Of a DNA stretch of 64,000 nucleotides, positions 32,200 through 40,848 are shown piece after piece (the first letter of the stretch is position 1; the number at the start of each line of letters is the position of its first letter). The notes below the pieces were generated by a model. That model saw only the letters and a list, made by a program, of their open reading frames with translations. It was not told the DNA's origin and made no database searches. This stretch comes from CAVSRC01 sp963781775. Its GTDB lineage: Bacteria > Pseudomonadota > Alphaproteobacteria > Rhizobiales > Kaistiaceae. The stretch spans positions 62,001 through 126,000 of the forward strand of contig CAWAHE010000015.1 in NCBI GenBank assembly GCA_963781775.1. Reading direction: 5' to 3'. A program made the translations under genes and the position numbers.

Positions 32200-33378
32200 G
32201 TGAAGTCCACGAATCCGGTCTATACCGGCCTGCCCATGACCATCTTCGAGGTCATGTCGCGGCTCGCCATCGAACATGCCGCCATCAACCTCGGTCAGGG
32301 CTTCCCGGACGTCGATGGTCCCGGCGACGTGAAGAAGGTGGCGGCCGACGAGATCGTGTCCGGCCTCAACCAGTATCCGCCGATGATGGGCGTCGTTGAT
32401 CTGCGCAAGGCGGTTGCCGAGGCGAACCGGCGCTTCTACGGGCTCGATATCGACTGGCAGAACGAGGTGCTGGTCACGTCCGGCGCTACCGAGGCTTTGT
32501 CCGACTGCATGGCCGGGCTGATCGAGCCGGGCGACGAGGTGGTTCTCGTCGAACCGCTCTACGACTGTTACCTGCCGCTGGTGCGGCGGGCAGGGGGTAT
32601 CCCGCGCCTCGTGCGCGTGACGCCGCCCGACTGGACGCTGGACCGCGATGCGCTTGCCGCCGCTTTCGGTCAGAAGACCAAGGCGATCCTCATCAATAAC
32701 CCGATGAACCCTGCCGCCAAGGTTTTCTCCCGCGACGAACTCACTTTCATCGCCGATCTCTGCATCCGTCACGATGCCATCGCCATCTGCGACGAGGTCT
32801 ATGAGCACATCCTGTTCGACGGGCGCCGGCACATTCCGCTGATGACGCTGCCGGGCATGCGCGAGCGCTCCGTGCGCATCGGCTCGGCCGGCAAGACCTT
32901 CTCGCTCACCGGCTGGAAGGTCGGCTACGTCACCGCCGCGCCGCGCCTGCTCGATCCCGTTACCAAGGCGCATCAATTCACGACGTTCACGACGCCGCCA
33001 GCGCTTCAGAAGGCGGTCGCTTACGGCCTCGCCAAGGGCGACGACTACTACGCGGATCTCGCCGGCGATCTCCTCAGAAAGCGCGACCGCTTCGCCGCCG
33101 GCATCGCGGCGCTGGGCTTTGGCGTCGTGCCCTGCGAGGGCACCTACTTCATCACTGCCGACGTCACGCCGCTCCGCCTCAACGAGGACGACGCCGATCT
33201 CTGCAAGCGCATGACGGTCGAGGCGCGCGTCACCGCCGTGCCGATGTCGGCCTTCTACGATGCCGACGGTCCACGCCATTTCGTCCGCTTCTGTTTTTCC
33301 AAGCGCGACGAGGTGCTCGACGAGGCGGTTGCGCGACTGTCGGGCTGGCTCGGCGGACGCCGCCGCGCCACCGCATGA
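32200..33378 (+). CDS. PLP-dependent class I/II aminotransferase
   Basis: 392 residues from GTG 32200. Fold-type I aminotransferase: INLGQGFPDVDGP near residue 29, LNQYPPMMGVVDLRKAVA near 55, TSGATEALSDCMAGL near 88, NNPMNPAAKVFSRDEL near 166 (the NP motif), ICDEVYEHILFDG near 196, and the Schiff-base lysine in GSAGKTFSLTGWKVGY near 229. The text most resembles the kynurenine/methionine/N-succinyl-diaminopimelate aminotransferase group (YbdL/DapC-like). The amino donor is undetermined. The stop codon overlaps the asparaginase start (ATGA), so the two form an operon, possibly for amino-acid nitrogen release. Confidence 0.9.
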   Translation: MKSTNPVYTGLPMTIFEVMSRLAIEHAAINLGQGFPDVDGPGDVKKVAADEIVSGLNQYPPMMGVVDLRKAVAEANRRFYGLDIDWQNEVLVTSGATEALSDCMAGLIEPGDEVVLVEPLYDCYLPLVRRAGGIPRLVRVTPPDWTLDRDALAAAFGQKTKAILINNPMNPAAKVFSRDELTFIADLCIRHDAIAICDEVYEHILFDGRRHIPLMTLPGMRERSVRIGSAGKTFSLTGWKVGYVTAAPRLLDPVTKAHQFTTFTTPPALQKAVAYGLAKGDDYYADLAGDLLRKRDRFAAGIAALGFGVVPCEGTYFITADVTPLRLNEDDADLCKRMTVEARVTAVPMSAFYDADGPRHFVRFCFSKRDEVLDEAVARLSGWLGGRRRATA

Positions 33379-34412
33379 CGAATCCCGTCCTCGTCGAAGT
33401 CACCCGAGGCGCGATCGTCGAAAGCCGCCACCGGGGCGCAATCGTCGTTGTCGATGCCGCCGGCCGCCAGCGCGCGAGCGTCGGCGATATCGAGCGACCG
33501 GTCTTCCCACGATCCGCCGTGAAGGCTCTTCAGGCGCTGCCGCTGGTCGAGAGCGGCGCTGCCGATCGCTACGGCTTCGGCAATGCGGAACTCGCGCTGG
33601 CTTGCGCCTCCCACAACGGCGAACCGCGCCACGTCGAGACCGCCGCGGCGATGCTCGCCCGCGCCGGGCGCGGCGAAGCCGATCTCGAATGCGGCACCCA
33701 CATGCCGTCCGCCCGAAGCGCTGCCGAAGCGCTCATTCGTGCAGGCCGCCAGCCGAACCAGCTCCACAACAACTGCTCCGGAAAGCACGCAGGCTTCATT
33801 TGTCTCGCCTGCCATCGCGGCATCGATCCCTCCGGCTACGTCGGTGTCGATCATCCCGTCCAGCGCGAAATCACTGCCGCGCTGGAGGCGATGACCGGCG
33901 TCAGCCTTGGCCACGATGTCTGCGCCACCGACGGCTGCTCGATCCCGACCTACGCCATACCCCTTGACCGTCTGGCGCTGGCCTTCGCCCGTTTCGTCAC
34001 CGCGGAGGGGTTGTCGCCGGACCGCGCCACGGCCTGCCGCCGGCTCCGTGACGCCTGCATGGCGGAGCCCTTCATGGTCGCTGGCACCGATCGCTTCTGC
34101 ACCGAGGTCATGACGATGTTTCGTGGCCGCGTGTTCGTGAAGACCGGCGCCGAAGGCGTTTTCTGTGCCGCCTTTCCCGATCTCGGTCTCGGCGTCGCGT
34201 TGAAATGCGATGACGGTGCGACCCGCGCCTCCGAAACCATGATGGCGGCGGTGATCGATGCGTTCGTGCCGATGAGCGAGAGCGAGCGTGCCCGTTTCGC
34301 CGGCCGGCTCGCACCGCCGGTCACGACCCGCAAGGGCGTTATCGTCGGTGCCGTGCGCCCGGTCGCGGGTCTGGTTGACTCGCTTCGTGAGGGAAGGCCG
34401 CTAACCCACTGA
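33375..34412 (+). CDS. L-asparaginase II, Rhizobium etli (ReAV) type
   Basis: 345 residues starting on the ATGA overlap with the aminotransferase. This family is unrelated to E. coli AnsA/AnsB and resembles serine beta-lactamase-like folds. Diagnostic segments: FPRSAVKALQALP near residue 46 with the Ser-x-x-Lys motif, CASHNGEPRHV near 76 with the second catalytic Ser, NNCSGKHAGFICLAC near 134 with the zinc-binding Cys and Lys, and ATDGCSIPTYA near 188 with the second Cys. It hydrolyses asparagine to aspartate in the cytoplasm. Its TGA is immediately followed by the stop of the convergent gene, leaving no intergenic space. Confidence 0.9.
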   Translation: MTNPVLVEVTRGAIVESRHRGAIVVVDAAGRQRASVGDIERPVFPRSAVKALQALPLVESGAADRYGFGNAELALACASHNGEPRHVETAAAMLARAGRGEADLECGTHMPSARSAAEALIRAGRQPNQLHNNCSGKHAGFICLACHRGIDPSGYVGVDHPVQREITAALEAMTGVSLGHDVCATDGCSIPTYAIPLDRLALAFARFVTAEGLSPDRATACRRLRDACMAEPFMVAGTDRFCTEVMTMFRGRVFVKTGAEGVFCAAFPDLGLGVALKCDDGATRASETMMAAVIDAFVPMSESERARFAGRLAPPVTTRKGVIVGAVRPVAGLVDSLREGRPLTH

Positions 34413-35759
34413 TCAGCCAGTGCGATTACGCTCGACCAGAAGATGCGGGAACGTCCGCGCGCCGGTCAGCGCCAGGTCGCCGGATGCCGTTTCGCTCCAG
34501 CGCATGCCGACGATCGCGCCTTGCTCGGCCCCGGCGATCAGATTGTCGCTGATCACCGCCGAGCCGGCGCCGTCGACCACACTGACCGCGATGCCGACCG
34601 GCGACTGGCGGATGACGTTGCCGGTGGCGGCCACGTCACGCAGCGACGGTCCCCAGCCGACCAGCATGCCGTAGCGTGCGGCGGCCTCGATCACGTTGCC
34701 GGTCACGGCGGCGTCGGCTTCCACGGCGATGCCGACGCCGGCGGTCGCCGCATCGTTGCCGGCGACCGTGCCGAGATCGCGCAGGATGTTGCCGGAGATC
34801 ACCGCGATCCGGCCGCCCTTGCGGAAATCGGTGACCGCGACGCCGGTTGCCGCTCGGTCGATCATGTTGTTGGCGATCATCGCGCCCTCGAAGCTCCACT
34901 GCACGCTGACGCCGGCTGCGCCGGCCCCTCGGCAGGTGTTGCCAATGATCTGCAGATTGCTGGCGGCGCTGGTCGAGATGGCGTTGACGGCGCAGTCGGT
35001 GATGCGGTTGTTCGAGACCGTCACGCCGTGGGCGCGGAAGACGCGTACGCCGTTGCCGCTCGACCCGTCGACGGTCTCGCCGATGGCGACACGCGCGATC
35101 CGGTTGCCGGTGACGACGGTGCCGTCGTCGCCTTCCGTCCAGCGCAGCACGTGGATTCCGCCGCTGCCGCAATCCTCGATGGTGTTGTCGGTCAGCGACA
35201 GACCGGTCGATTCGACCGCGCGGATGCCGATGCCGGCGACGTCGCGGATGGTCGTGCGGGTGACGCGTCCTTCGGATCGGTCGAGCGCCAGACCGTCGCG
35301 CGTGCTTCCTGCGATGACGCAGTTCTCGATGGCGACGCCACGCGACTCGGCCAGATGCAGGATGCCGGGCACATACTCGGCCAGTGCCCTCCCGGCGCCG
35401 TCGATCGTCAGGCCGGACAGCGCGACGCGTTCGCAGCGCTCGCCGGCGAGCATGAAATCGCCCCCGCCGAAAACCAGTCTGGTCGCCCCGGCGACGCCGG
35501 AAAGGCGAACGCGCGGCGGCAGCTTCAGTTCTGAAACCAGATACGTGCCGGCGGGCAGGAAGATGTCGCGGTCGCCGTCGGAGGCGGCTTCGAGGAGTTG
35601 CCGGAGCACGAGTGTCTGATCGTCGGCCTTGCCACCGAGACCGAGCTCCGCCGCGTTCAACGTGCCGCGCAGCGTCGGCTCACCCGAACCGACGGCGGCC
35701 GCGGCCGGCGTGGCGACGGCGGCGCCCAGAGCGCCGGCAAGAAATCTGCGTCTGTTCAT
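34413..35759 (-). CDS. Tat-exported right-handed beta-helix repeat protein (TIGR03808-like)
   Basis: 448 residues from ATG 35759. The N-terminus is a clear twin-arginine signal (MNRRRFLAGALGAAVATPAA). A pectate-lyase-like N-terminal motif (DIFLPAGTYLVSELKLPPRV near 88) precedes about 300 residues of parallel beta-helix repeats recognisable by recurring V.NN.I / ITGN.I turns. This matches the alphaproteobacterial family of twin-arginine-translocated repeat proteins of unknown function. No catalytic triad of polysaccharide lyases is obvious. It would act in the periplasm, possibly on or with exopolysaccharide. It stands alone between convergent asparaginase and the mutase operon on the same strand. 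Confidence 0.85.
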   Translation of the reverse strand: MNRRRFLAGALGAAVATPAAAAVGSGEPTLRGTLNAAELGLGGKADDQTLVLRQLLEAASDGDRDIFLPAGTYLVSELKLPPRVRLSGVAGATRLVFGGGDFMLAGERCERVALSGLTIDGAGRALAEYVPGILHLAESRGVAIENCVIAGSTRDGLALDRSEGRVTRTTIRDVAGIGIRAVESTGLSLTDNTIEDCGSGGIHVLRWTEGDDGTVVTGNRIARVAIGETVDGSSGNGVRVFRAHGVTVSNNRITDCAVNAISTSAASNLQIIGNTCRGAGAAGVSVQWSFEGAMIANNMIDRAATGVAVTDFRKGGRIAVISGNILRDLGTVAGNDAATAGVGIAVEADAAVTGNVIEAAARYGMLVGWGPSLRDVAATGNVIRQSPVGIAVSVVDGAGSAVISDNLIAGAEQGAIVGMRWSETASGDLALTGARTFPHLLVERNRTG

Positions 35760-35838
35760 GCGATGCCCCGAAACCGGAATTCCGGTCTGGGCCATCAATA
35801 TCCGTGCCGTCCAAATGGTCCCGGAATGGGACGGCGCG

Positions 35839-38007
35839 CTAGACGGTGAGGTTGGCGCGGTCCGCCTGTTCGTAGCCGAGGCGGCGGTTGAGATCGCGGA
35901 TCAGCCGCTCGGCAGCGTCGGCGATGACGGTGCCGGGCGTGAAGATGGCACTGACGCCGGCTTCATAGAGCGCGTTGAAGTCGCGCTCGGGCACGATGCC
36001 GCCGACGACCACCATGATATCGGGCCGCCCGCCGGCCTCAAGCGCGCGCTTCAGCGCCGGCACCAGCGTCAGGTGGCCGGCGGCTAGCGACGACACGCCG
36101 ACGATATGAACGTCGCTGTCGATTGCCCGCTGCGCCGCCTCCTCTGGCGTCTGGAAGAGGGGGCCGACATCCACGTCGAAGCCGAGATCGGCGAAGGCCG
36201 AGGCGATCACCTTCTGGCCGCGGTCATGGCCGTCCTGGCCGATCTTGGCGACGAGGATGCGCGGTGCCCGTCCGTCGTGTTCCCGGAAGGTCCGCACGAC
36301 CGCGTTGACGCGCGCCAGCGTCGCTTCGTCCATCTCGCGGGCGTAGGTGCCGCTGATCGCTTTCGCCTCGGTCTGGTAGCGCCCGAAGGCGCGCTCGAGC
36401 GCCAGACTGATCTCGCCGACGGTGGCCTTGGCGCGCGCCGCATCGATGGCGAGCGCCAACAGGTTGCCGCCGCCGGTGCGCGCCGCATCGGTGAGCGCGG
36501 CAAGGGCGGTTTGCGCCGCGACATTGTCGCGCTCGGCGCGCAGGCGCTTCAGCTTGCCGATCTGGGCGGCGAGCACCGCGGAATTGTCGACGCGTAGCGT
36601 CTCGACCGTGCCTTCTTCCTCGGCGCGGAAGCGGTTCACGCCGACGACGACCTGATGACCGGAATCGAGCCGCGCCTGCGTCCGCGCCGCCGCTTCCTCG
36701 ATCCGCATCTGCGGCACGCCGGCCTCAATCGCCTTGGCCATGCCGCCGAGCGCGTCGGTCTCTGCGATGTGTTCAAGCGCGCGCGTCGCCAGTTCGTAGG
36801 TCAGCCGTTCGACATGGTGGGAGCCGCCCCACGGATCCACGATCCGCGTCGTGCCGGACTCCTTCTGCAGGTAGAGCTGCGTGTTGCGGGCGATGCGCGC
36901 CGAGAAGTCGGTCGGCAGCGCCAGCGCCTCGTCGAGCGCGTTGGTATGCAGCGATTGGGTGCCGCCCTGCGTCGCCGCCATCGCTTCGATCGCCGTGCGC
37001 ACGATGTTGTTGAACGGATCCTGCGCCGCCAGCGACCAGCCCGACGTCTGGCAATGGGTGCGCAGCATCAGCGAGCGATCGTCGGCGGGTGCGAAGCGCT
37101 CCTTCATGAGCTTTGCCCACAGCAGGCGCGCCGCCCGCAGCTTCGCCACCTCCATGAAGAAGTTCATGCCGATGTCGAAGAAGAACGAGATGCGTGGCGC
37201 GAAGGCGTCCACCGATTGGCCGGCGTCGCGCGCGGCGCGGACGTATTCCAGGCCGTCGGCGAGCGTGTAGCCGAGTTCGAGGTCGGCCGTCGCTCCGGCC
37301 TCCTGCATGTGATAGCCGGAAACCGAGATTGGATTGAACTTCGGCATGTTCGCCGAGGTATGCGCGATGATGTCCGACACGATCCGCATCGAATGCGCTG
37401 GCGGATAGATATACGTGTTGCGGACCATGAACTCCTTGAGAATGTCGTTCTGGATTGTCCCCGACAGCGCCTTCTGTGGCACGCCCTGTTCTTCCGCCGC
37501 GACCACATAGAGCGCCAGCACGGGCAGGACGGCGCCGTTCATGGTCATCGACACGCTGATCTTGTCGAGCGGAATGCCGTCGAACAGCGTGCGCATGTCG
37601 TAGATCGAGTCGATCGCGACCCCGGCCATGCCGACGTCGCCTGCGATACGCGCATTGTCGGAATCGTAGCCGCGGTGCGTCGGCAGGTCGAAGGCGACCG
37701 ACAGACCCTTCTGGCCGCCGGCGAGATTGCGCCGGTAGAACGCATTGGAGTCTTCCGCCGTCGAGAAGCCGGCATACTGCCGGATCGTCCAGGGCCGCTC
37801 GACATACATGGTCGGGTAGGGGCCGCGCAGATAGGGCGGCAGCCCCGGCCATGTGTCGAGGAAGTCGAGCCCGGCGATGTCCGCTTCCGTGGCGACAGGC
37901 GCGATGGCGATGCCCTCCGGCGTCTGCCATGGCGCTTCGGCCGGGCGTGTCGCCGAATTGGCCGGCCGCGCCCAGGCGAGCTTCGTGAAATCCGGCAGCC
38001 CGGTCAC
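35839..38007 (-). CDS. mutB: Methylmalonyl-CoA mutase large subunit, B12-dependent
   Basis: 722 residues, overlapping the small-subunit stop as ATGA. It converts (R)-methylmalonyl-CoA to succinyl-CoA in propionate and branched-chain amino-acid catabolism. The substrate-binding barrel shows GPYPTMYVERPWTIRQYAGF near residue 62, FDLPTHRGYDSDNARIAGDV near 107 and QTSGWSLAAQDPFNNIVRT near 335. The C-terminal cobalamin domain has the full B12 signature: KIGQDGHDRGQKVIASAF (DxHxxG, about 588-605), SSLAAGHLTLVPAL near 640 and VVGGIVPERD near 668. All ligands are present, so the enzyme looks active. Epimerase and MeaB chaperone genes are not in the window. Confidence 0.97.
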   Translation of the reverse strand: MTGLPDFTKLAWARPANSATRPAEAPWQTPEGIAIAPVATEADIAGLDFLDTWPGLPPYLRGPYPTMYVERPWTIRQYAGFSTAEDSNAFYRRNLAGGQKGLSVAFDLPTHRGYDSDNARIAGDVGMAGVAIDSIYDMRTLFDGIPLDKISVSMTMNGAVLPVLALYVVAAEEQGVPQKALSGTIQNDILKEFMVRNTYIYPPAHSMRIVSDIIAHTSANMPKFNPISVSGYHMQEAGATADLELGYTLADGLEYVRAARDAGQSVDAFAPRISFFFDIGMNFFMEVAKLRAARLLWAKLMKERFAPADDRSLMLRTHCQTSGWSLAAQDPFNNIVRTAIEAMAATQGGTQSLHTNALDEALALPTDFSARIARNTQLYLQKESGTTRIVDPWGGSHHVERLTYELATRALEHIAETDALGGMAKAIEAGVPQMRIEEAAARTQARLDSGHQVVVGVNRFRAEEEGTVETLRVDNSAVLAAQIGKLKRLRAERDNVAAQTALAALTDAARTGGGNLLALAIDAARAKATVGEISLALERAFGRYQTEAKAISGTYAREMDEATLARVNAVVRTFREHDGRAPRILVAKIGQDGHDRGQKVIASAFADLGFDVDVGPLFQTPEEAAQRAIDSDVHIVGVSSLAAGHLTLVPALKRALEAGGRPDIMVVVGGIVPERDFNALYEAGVSAIFTPGTVIADAAERLIRDLNRRLGYEQADRANLTV

Positions 38008-39410
38008 GGCGCAGCCTCCGCGGCTTCGGCAAGGCGCTTGAACACCAGCGGTTCGACCCCGCCGCGCGACGCCGGTCTTTGCTGGCCTGCGGTCGGTGCA
38101 AATGCCGCCTCAGCGACGAACGCGTTGACGCCGATCATCTCGATTGTGCCGGCCGCGACACGAGCGAGCCGCGCATCCCGCGTGTCGGCGATCTCCTTCT
38201 GAAATGACCCGGCCGAGAGCGCGGCCAGAATGCCGCCTTTCGCCTCGATCGCGCGAAAGCGCTCCCACGCCGTCTCGGCCAGTCCGTCGGTGAGCGCCTC
38301 CATGGCGCCCGAGCCGGCCGCCGGATCGCCAAATCGGAAAATCTCGGACTCGTGCGCAAGGATCGACAGGCCGTTGCGGGCAAGCCGACGCGACTCCGCG
38401 TTCGCTCCGTCGAGAGCGTCGTGGGGCAGGGCAGTGATCGAATCCGCGCCGCCGACCGCCGCCGAGAATGCCGCGCCGGTTGTCCGCAACACGTTCATGC
38501 GCGGCTCGCGCCGGCTCATCATGCGCCATGCGGTCTCAGCGTGAACCGGAATCGTCCGTGCGATGCCCGCCGCTTCCATGGCGCGCGCCAGCAGAAGTTT
38601 CATGGCGCGGAATTTCGCGATGGTCATGAACTGGTCGCTGTCGGCCGCGAGCGCCACGCGGCTGCGGCCTGCCGCGTGTTCGGCCGAAATGCCGCGATCG
38701 GTCAACAACCGGAACTGCTCGATCAGGCTGGCAAGTACCGCCGCCAGTTCCTGCGCCTCGGACGTACCGCCCGCGTTCCAGATACGCCCGTCGGCGAAGA
38801 GCGCCGTGCCCTCGCGGCTTTGCGCATCGAACGTGCTGGCGACATCACCGAGCGCCGTAACGGCCGTCTTGGCCTCGCCCGGCGAGAGCCGGCCCGCCGC
38901 GACCGCGGCGATCGGATCGAAGGCAAGCACCAGCTCTGCGTGCCGGTCCAGAAATCGCGAAGCAACGGCGGGCGTTTCTGCCCCGGCGTCGACGTGGACG
39001 CAGGTTCCCGGCGGCAGGGATGATGCGAGCGCCGCCGCAACCTCGGCGGCCGCGCTGGCCGGCATCATGCCCGGCAAAGGATGCGCGCTCTCGGCGAAGA
39101 CCAGTGCAATACCGTCCGCACCGCCCGCCAGCTCTTGCCGGCAAGCTGCAGCAAGCGAGGACACGTCCGCCCCATCGACGCGCTGGATGATCCGCCACGG
39201 CTGCCCTGTTGTGCTCCCCGTGATTGGATCGGCGCCCGTCCGGCGCGGATAGATCGGCAGCAGGGCAATGCCATCGTCGCTGATGTTCGCCCGGTCGCGG
39301 CCAGGTGCGCCCGCCATCGCGGCGGCGGCGCGCCAGTCGTCCTCCGTCGAATGGGGGAAGCCACCGGCGAGTGGAACGGCTACGTTGATTGTAACACCGG
39401 GACGGCTCAT
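38004..39410 (-). CDS. mutA: Methylmalonyl-CoA mutase small (beta) subunit
   Basis: 468 residues. Homologous to the large subunit but catalytically silent: recognisable are QPWRIIQRVDGAD near residue 68 (counterpart of the substrate-barrel entrance), MTIAKFRAMKLLLARAMEAA near 262, AETAWRMMSRREPRMNVLRT near 290, and GGADSITALPHDAL near 320. It lacks the DxHxxG cobalamin motif, as usual for this subunit, and is shorter than some MutA proteins (600 or more residues), as common in alphaproteobacteria. First gene of the mutAB operon; its promoter lies in the 248-nt gap shared with the divergent luxR-type gene. Confidence 0.92.
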   Translation of the reverse strand: MSRPGVTINVAVPLAGGFPHSTEDDWRAAAAMAGAPGRDRANISDDGIALLPIYPRRTGADPITGSTTGQPWRIIQRVDGADVSSLAAACRQELAGGADGIALVFAESAHPLPGMMPASAAAEVAAALASSLPPGTCVHVDAGAETPAVASRFLDRHAELVLAFDPIAAVAAGRLSPGEAKTAVTALGDVASTFDAQSREGTALFADGRIWNAGGTSEAQELAAVLASLIEQFRLLTDRGISAEHAAGRSRVALAADSDQFMTIAKFRAMKLLLARAMEAAGIARTIPVHAETAWRMMSRREPRMNVLRTTGAAFSAAVGGADSITALPHDALDGANAESRRLARNGLSILAHESEIFRFGDPAAGSGAMEALTDGLAETAWERFRAIEAKGGILAALSAGSFQKEIADTRDARLARVAAGTIEMIGVNAFVAEAAFAPTAGQQRPASRGGVEPLVFKRLAEAAEAAP

Positions 39411-39658
39411 GGCTGCCTTTGGTGGATACGGTCACTTGAGTTGTATACGCGGCGCCGGAACGTGCGCCAAATTGAGGCAGGCCCGAAACTGTGCCGCGGG
39501 ACTGAACGTCGCGGGCGTTTCTCCTTGTTTCGCCCAAAGGTCGCGCCGTATGGTTGGACTGGGGCAACGTCACGACCCAGCGGGGTCGCTGTCACTTTCC
39601 ACAATTGAATGCTGTGCAATCCTGCTGCTAGTTCAGGTTGGGCGGGGGTGTCCGACAA

Positions 39659-40372
39659 ATGGCGAGCGTAGAAGACCTGATCGCGCAGGGCGAGAGCCTT
39701 TGCGGCCAAACCGGCGGTGCGCGGGTTCTCGAGCTATTGGAGCACACCTTCCGCTCGTTCGGAGTGACGCATTTTCTCGTGTCGGGCATGCCGTTTCCCG
39801 GCCGGCCGATCGAGCCGCTGCTGTTGCGACTGAACTGGGGCGATCTCGCCGGCGACCGTCGCACCGGAATACGCGACGACGATCCCGTCCTGCAGCGCGC
39901 TTTTCCAAGGCATCGAACAACCATCTGGCGTGAAAACGCGGACGGTCCGATGGAGAACCAGGCTGAGTCGCTGTTGTTGAGCCAACTCGGACCACCCGGC
40001 GGCCGGCAATTGGTCATGGCCCCGGTTTGCTCGTTTCTGCCCTATCAGGCGGTCGTCGTCGGCGGCGGTTATGATCTGGCCATCGACACCAAGACGGCGA
40101 CGGCCGTGGATTTTCTCTGCCTGATCGCGTTCTGCGAATTGTTCAAGCTGGGTTTCCTCAAGAAGGAACGCCCGGGTGAGTTGTCCGGCCGCGAGCGTCG
40201 GGTCGTGGAACTGTCCGCCGCTGGAAAGACCGCCAGTCAGATCGCGGCGATCCTGGAAATATCGCAGCGGACCGTTCACGCCCATTTGCAAAACGCCAGC
40301 GAGAAACTCCGCGCCCACAACAAGACGCAGACCGTGGTCGAGGCGCTGCGTTACGGCCAGATCAGCATGTGA
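39659..40372 (+). CDS. LuxR-type regulator with autoinducer-binding-like domain
   Basis: 237 residues from ATG 39659. The N-terminal domain has the fold pattern of acyl-homoserine-lactone receptors (HFLVSGMPFPGRPIEP near 39, RDDDPVLQRAFPRHRTTIWR near 76 with the conserved Asp-Pro and Trp). The C-terminal GerE helix-turn-helix is clear (GELSGRERRVVELSAAGKTA near 177, ILEISQRTVHAHLQNASEKL near 205). No luxI-type synthase is in the window, so it is a solo that may detect another cell's signal or a metabolite. It is divergent from mutAB, which it could regulate; no convincing inverted-repeat lux box was found by eye. Confidence 0.87.
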   Translation: MASVEDLIAQGESLCGQTGGARVLELLEHTFRSFGVTHFLVSGMPFPGRPIEPLLLRLNWGDLAGDRRTGIRDDDPVLQRAFPRHRTTIWRENADGPMENQAESLLLSQLGPPGGRQLVMAPVCSFLPYQAVVVGGGYDLAIDTKTATAVDFLCLIAFCELFKLGFLKKERPGELSGRERRVVELSAAGKTASQIAAILEISQRTVHAHLQNASEKLRAHNKTQTVVEALRYGQISM

Positions 40373-40387
40373 CCGCCGGCTACGGCG

Positions 40388-40732
40388 TCAGATGAACTGT
40401 CCGAGGCCGGGGATCGAGCCGACCACCGCGTCCACGCGCTCCGGACCCGCTTTGGCCCGGGCATAGCCCACCAGCGCACGCGCGACGCCCTGAATGTCAC
40501 CCATGCCGAGCCCGGCGGAGGTGAGATCGCCGAATACGCCCATCAACCCGCCGTCGCCGCCTCCTGTCTCGGAGGCGAGTTCGCGGGCGCCCGGCAGCTT
40601 GTCGAGGAGCGCGCCGACCGCCGCCGGCGGTCCCTCCTTGGAGAGGAAATTGATGATGATGCCAGCCGCGCGTCGCGCCACGGCCGCGTCCACGCCGGTT
40701 GCCGCCGTGATCTGACCGATCATCTCGTCCAT
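40388..40732 (-). CDS. Small DUF2267-like protein
   Basis: 114 residues from ATG 40732 (GGCGGAC upstream; ATG 40723 possible). Helical N-terminal segment MIGQITAATGVDAAVARRAA followed by IINFLSKEGPPAAVGALLDK, then a Gly-rich loop and a second helical part ending GLGQFI. The alternation of short amphipathic helices is reminiscent of DUF2267-type small stress proteins seen in alphaproteobacteria, but the match is by general appearance only. It converges on the LuxR gene with 15 nt between stops. Function unknown. Confidence 0.65.
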   Translation of the reverse strand: MDEMIGQITAATGVDAAVARRAAGIIINFLSKEGPPAAVGALLDKLPGARELASETGGGDGGLMGVFGDLTSAGLGMGDIQGVARALVGYARAKAGPERVDAVVGSIPGLGQFI

Positions 40733-40848
40733 CGCCGTCCGCCTCTCCGCTGCCTCGTGTCCACCGTCATGTGCCACAGCGTGGCTTCTCACGCCACCGT
40801 CGCCTCGCTATCGTGCCCCGCTGCCTACCCTCCGGACGAGTGAGCCCG

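Noticed and set aside
39590..39640. Possible lux box (TTG-N9-CAA) upstream of the LuxR gene
   Set aside because: Symmetry covers only three bases per arm and does not match known lux-type boxes.
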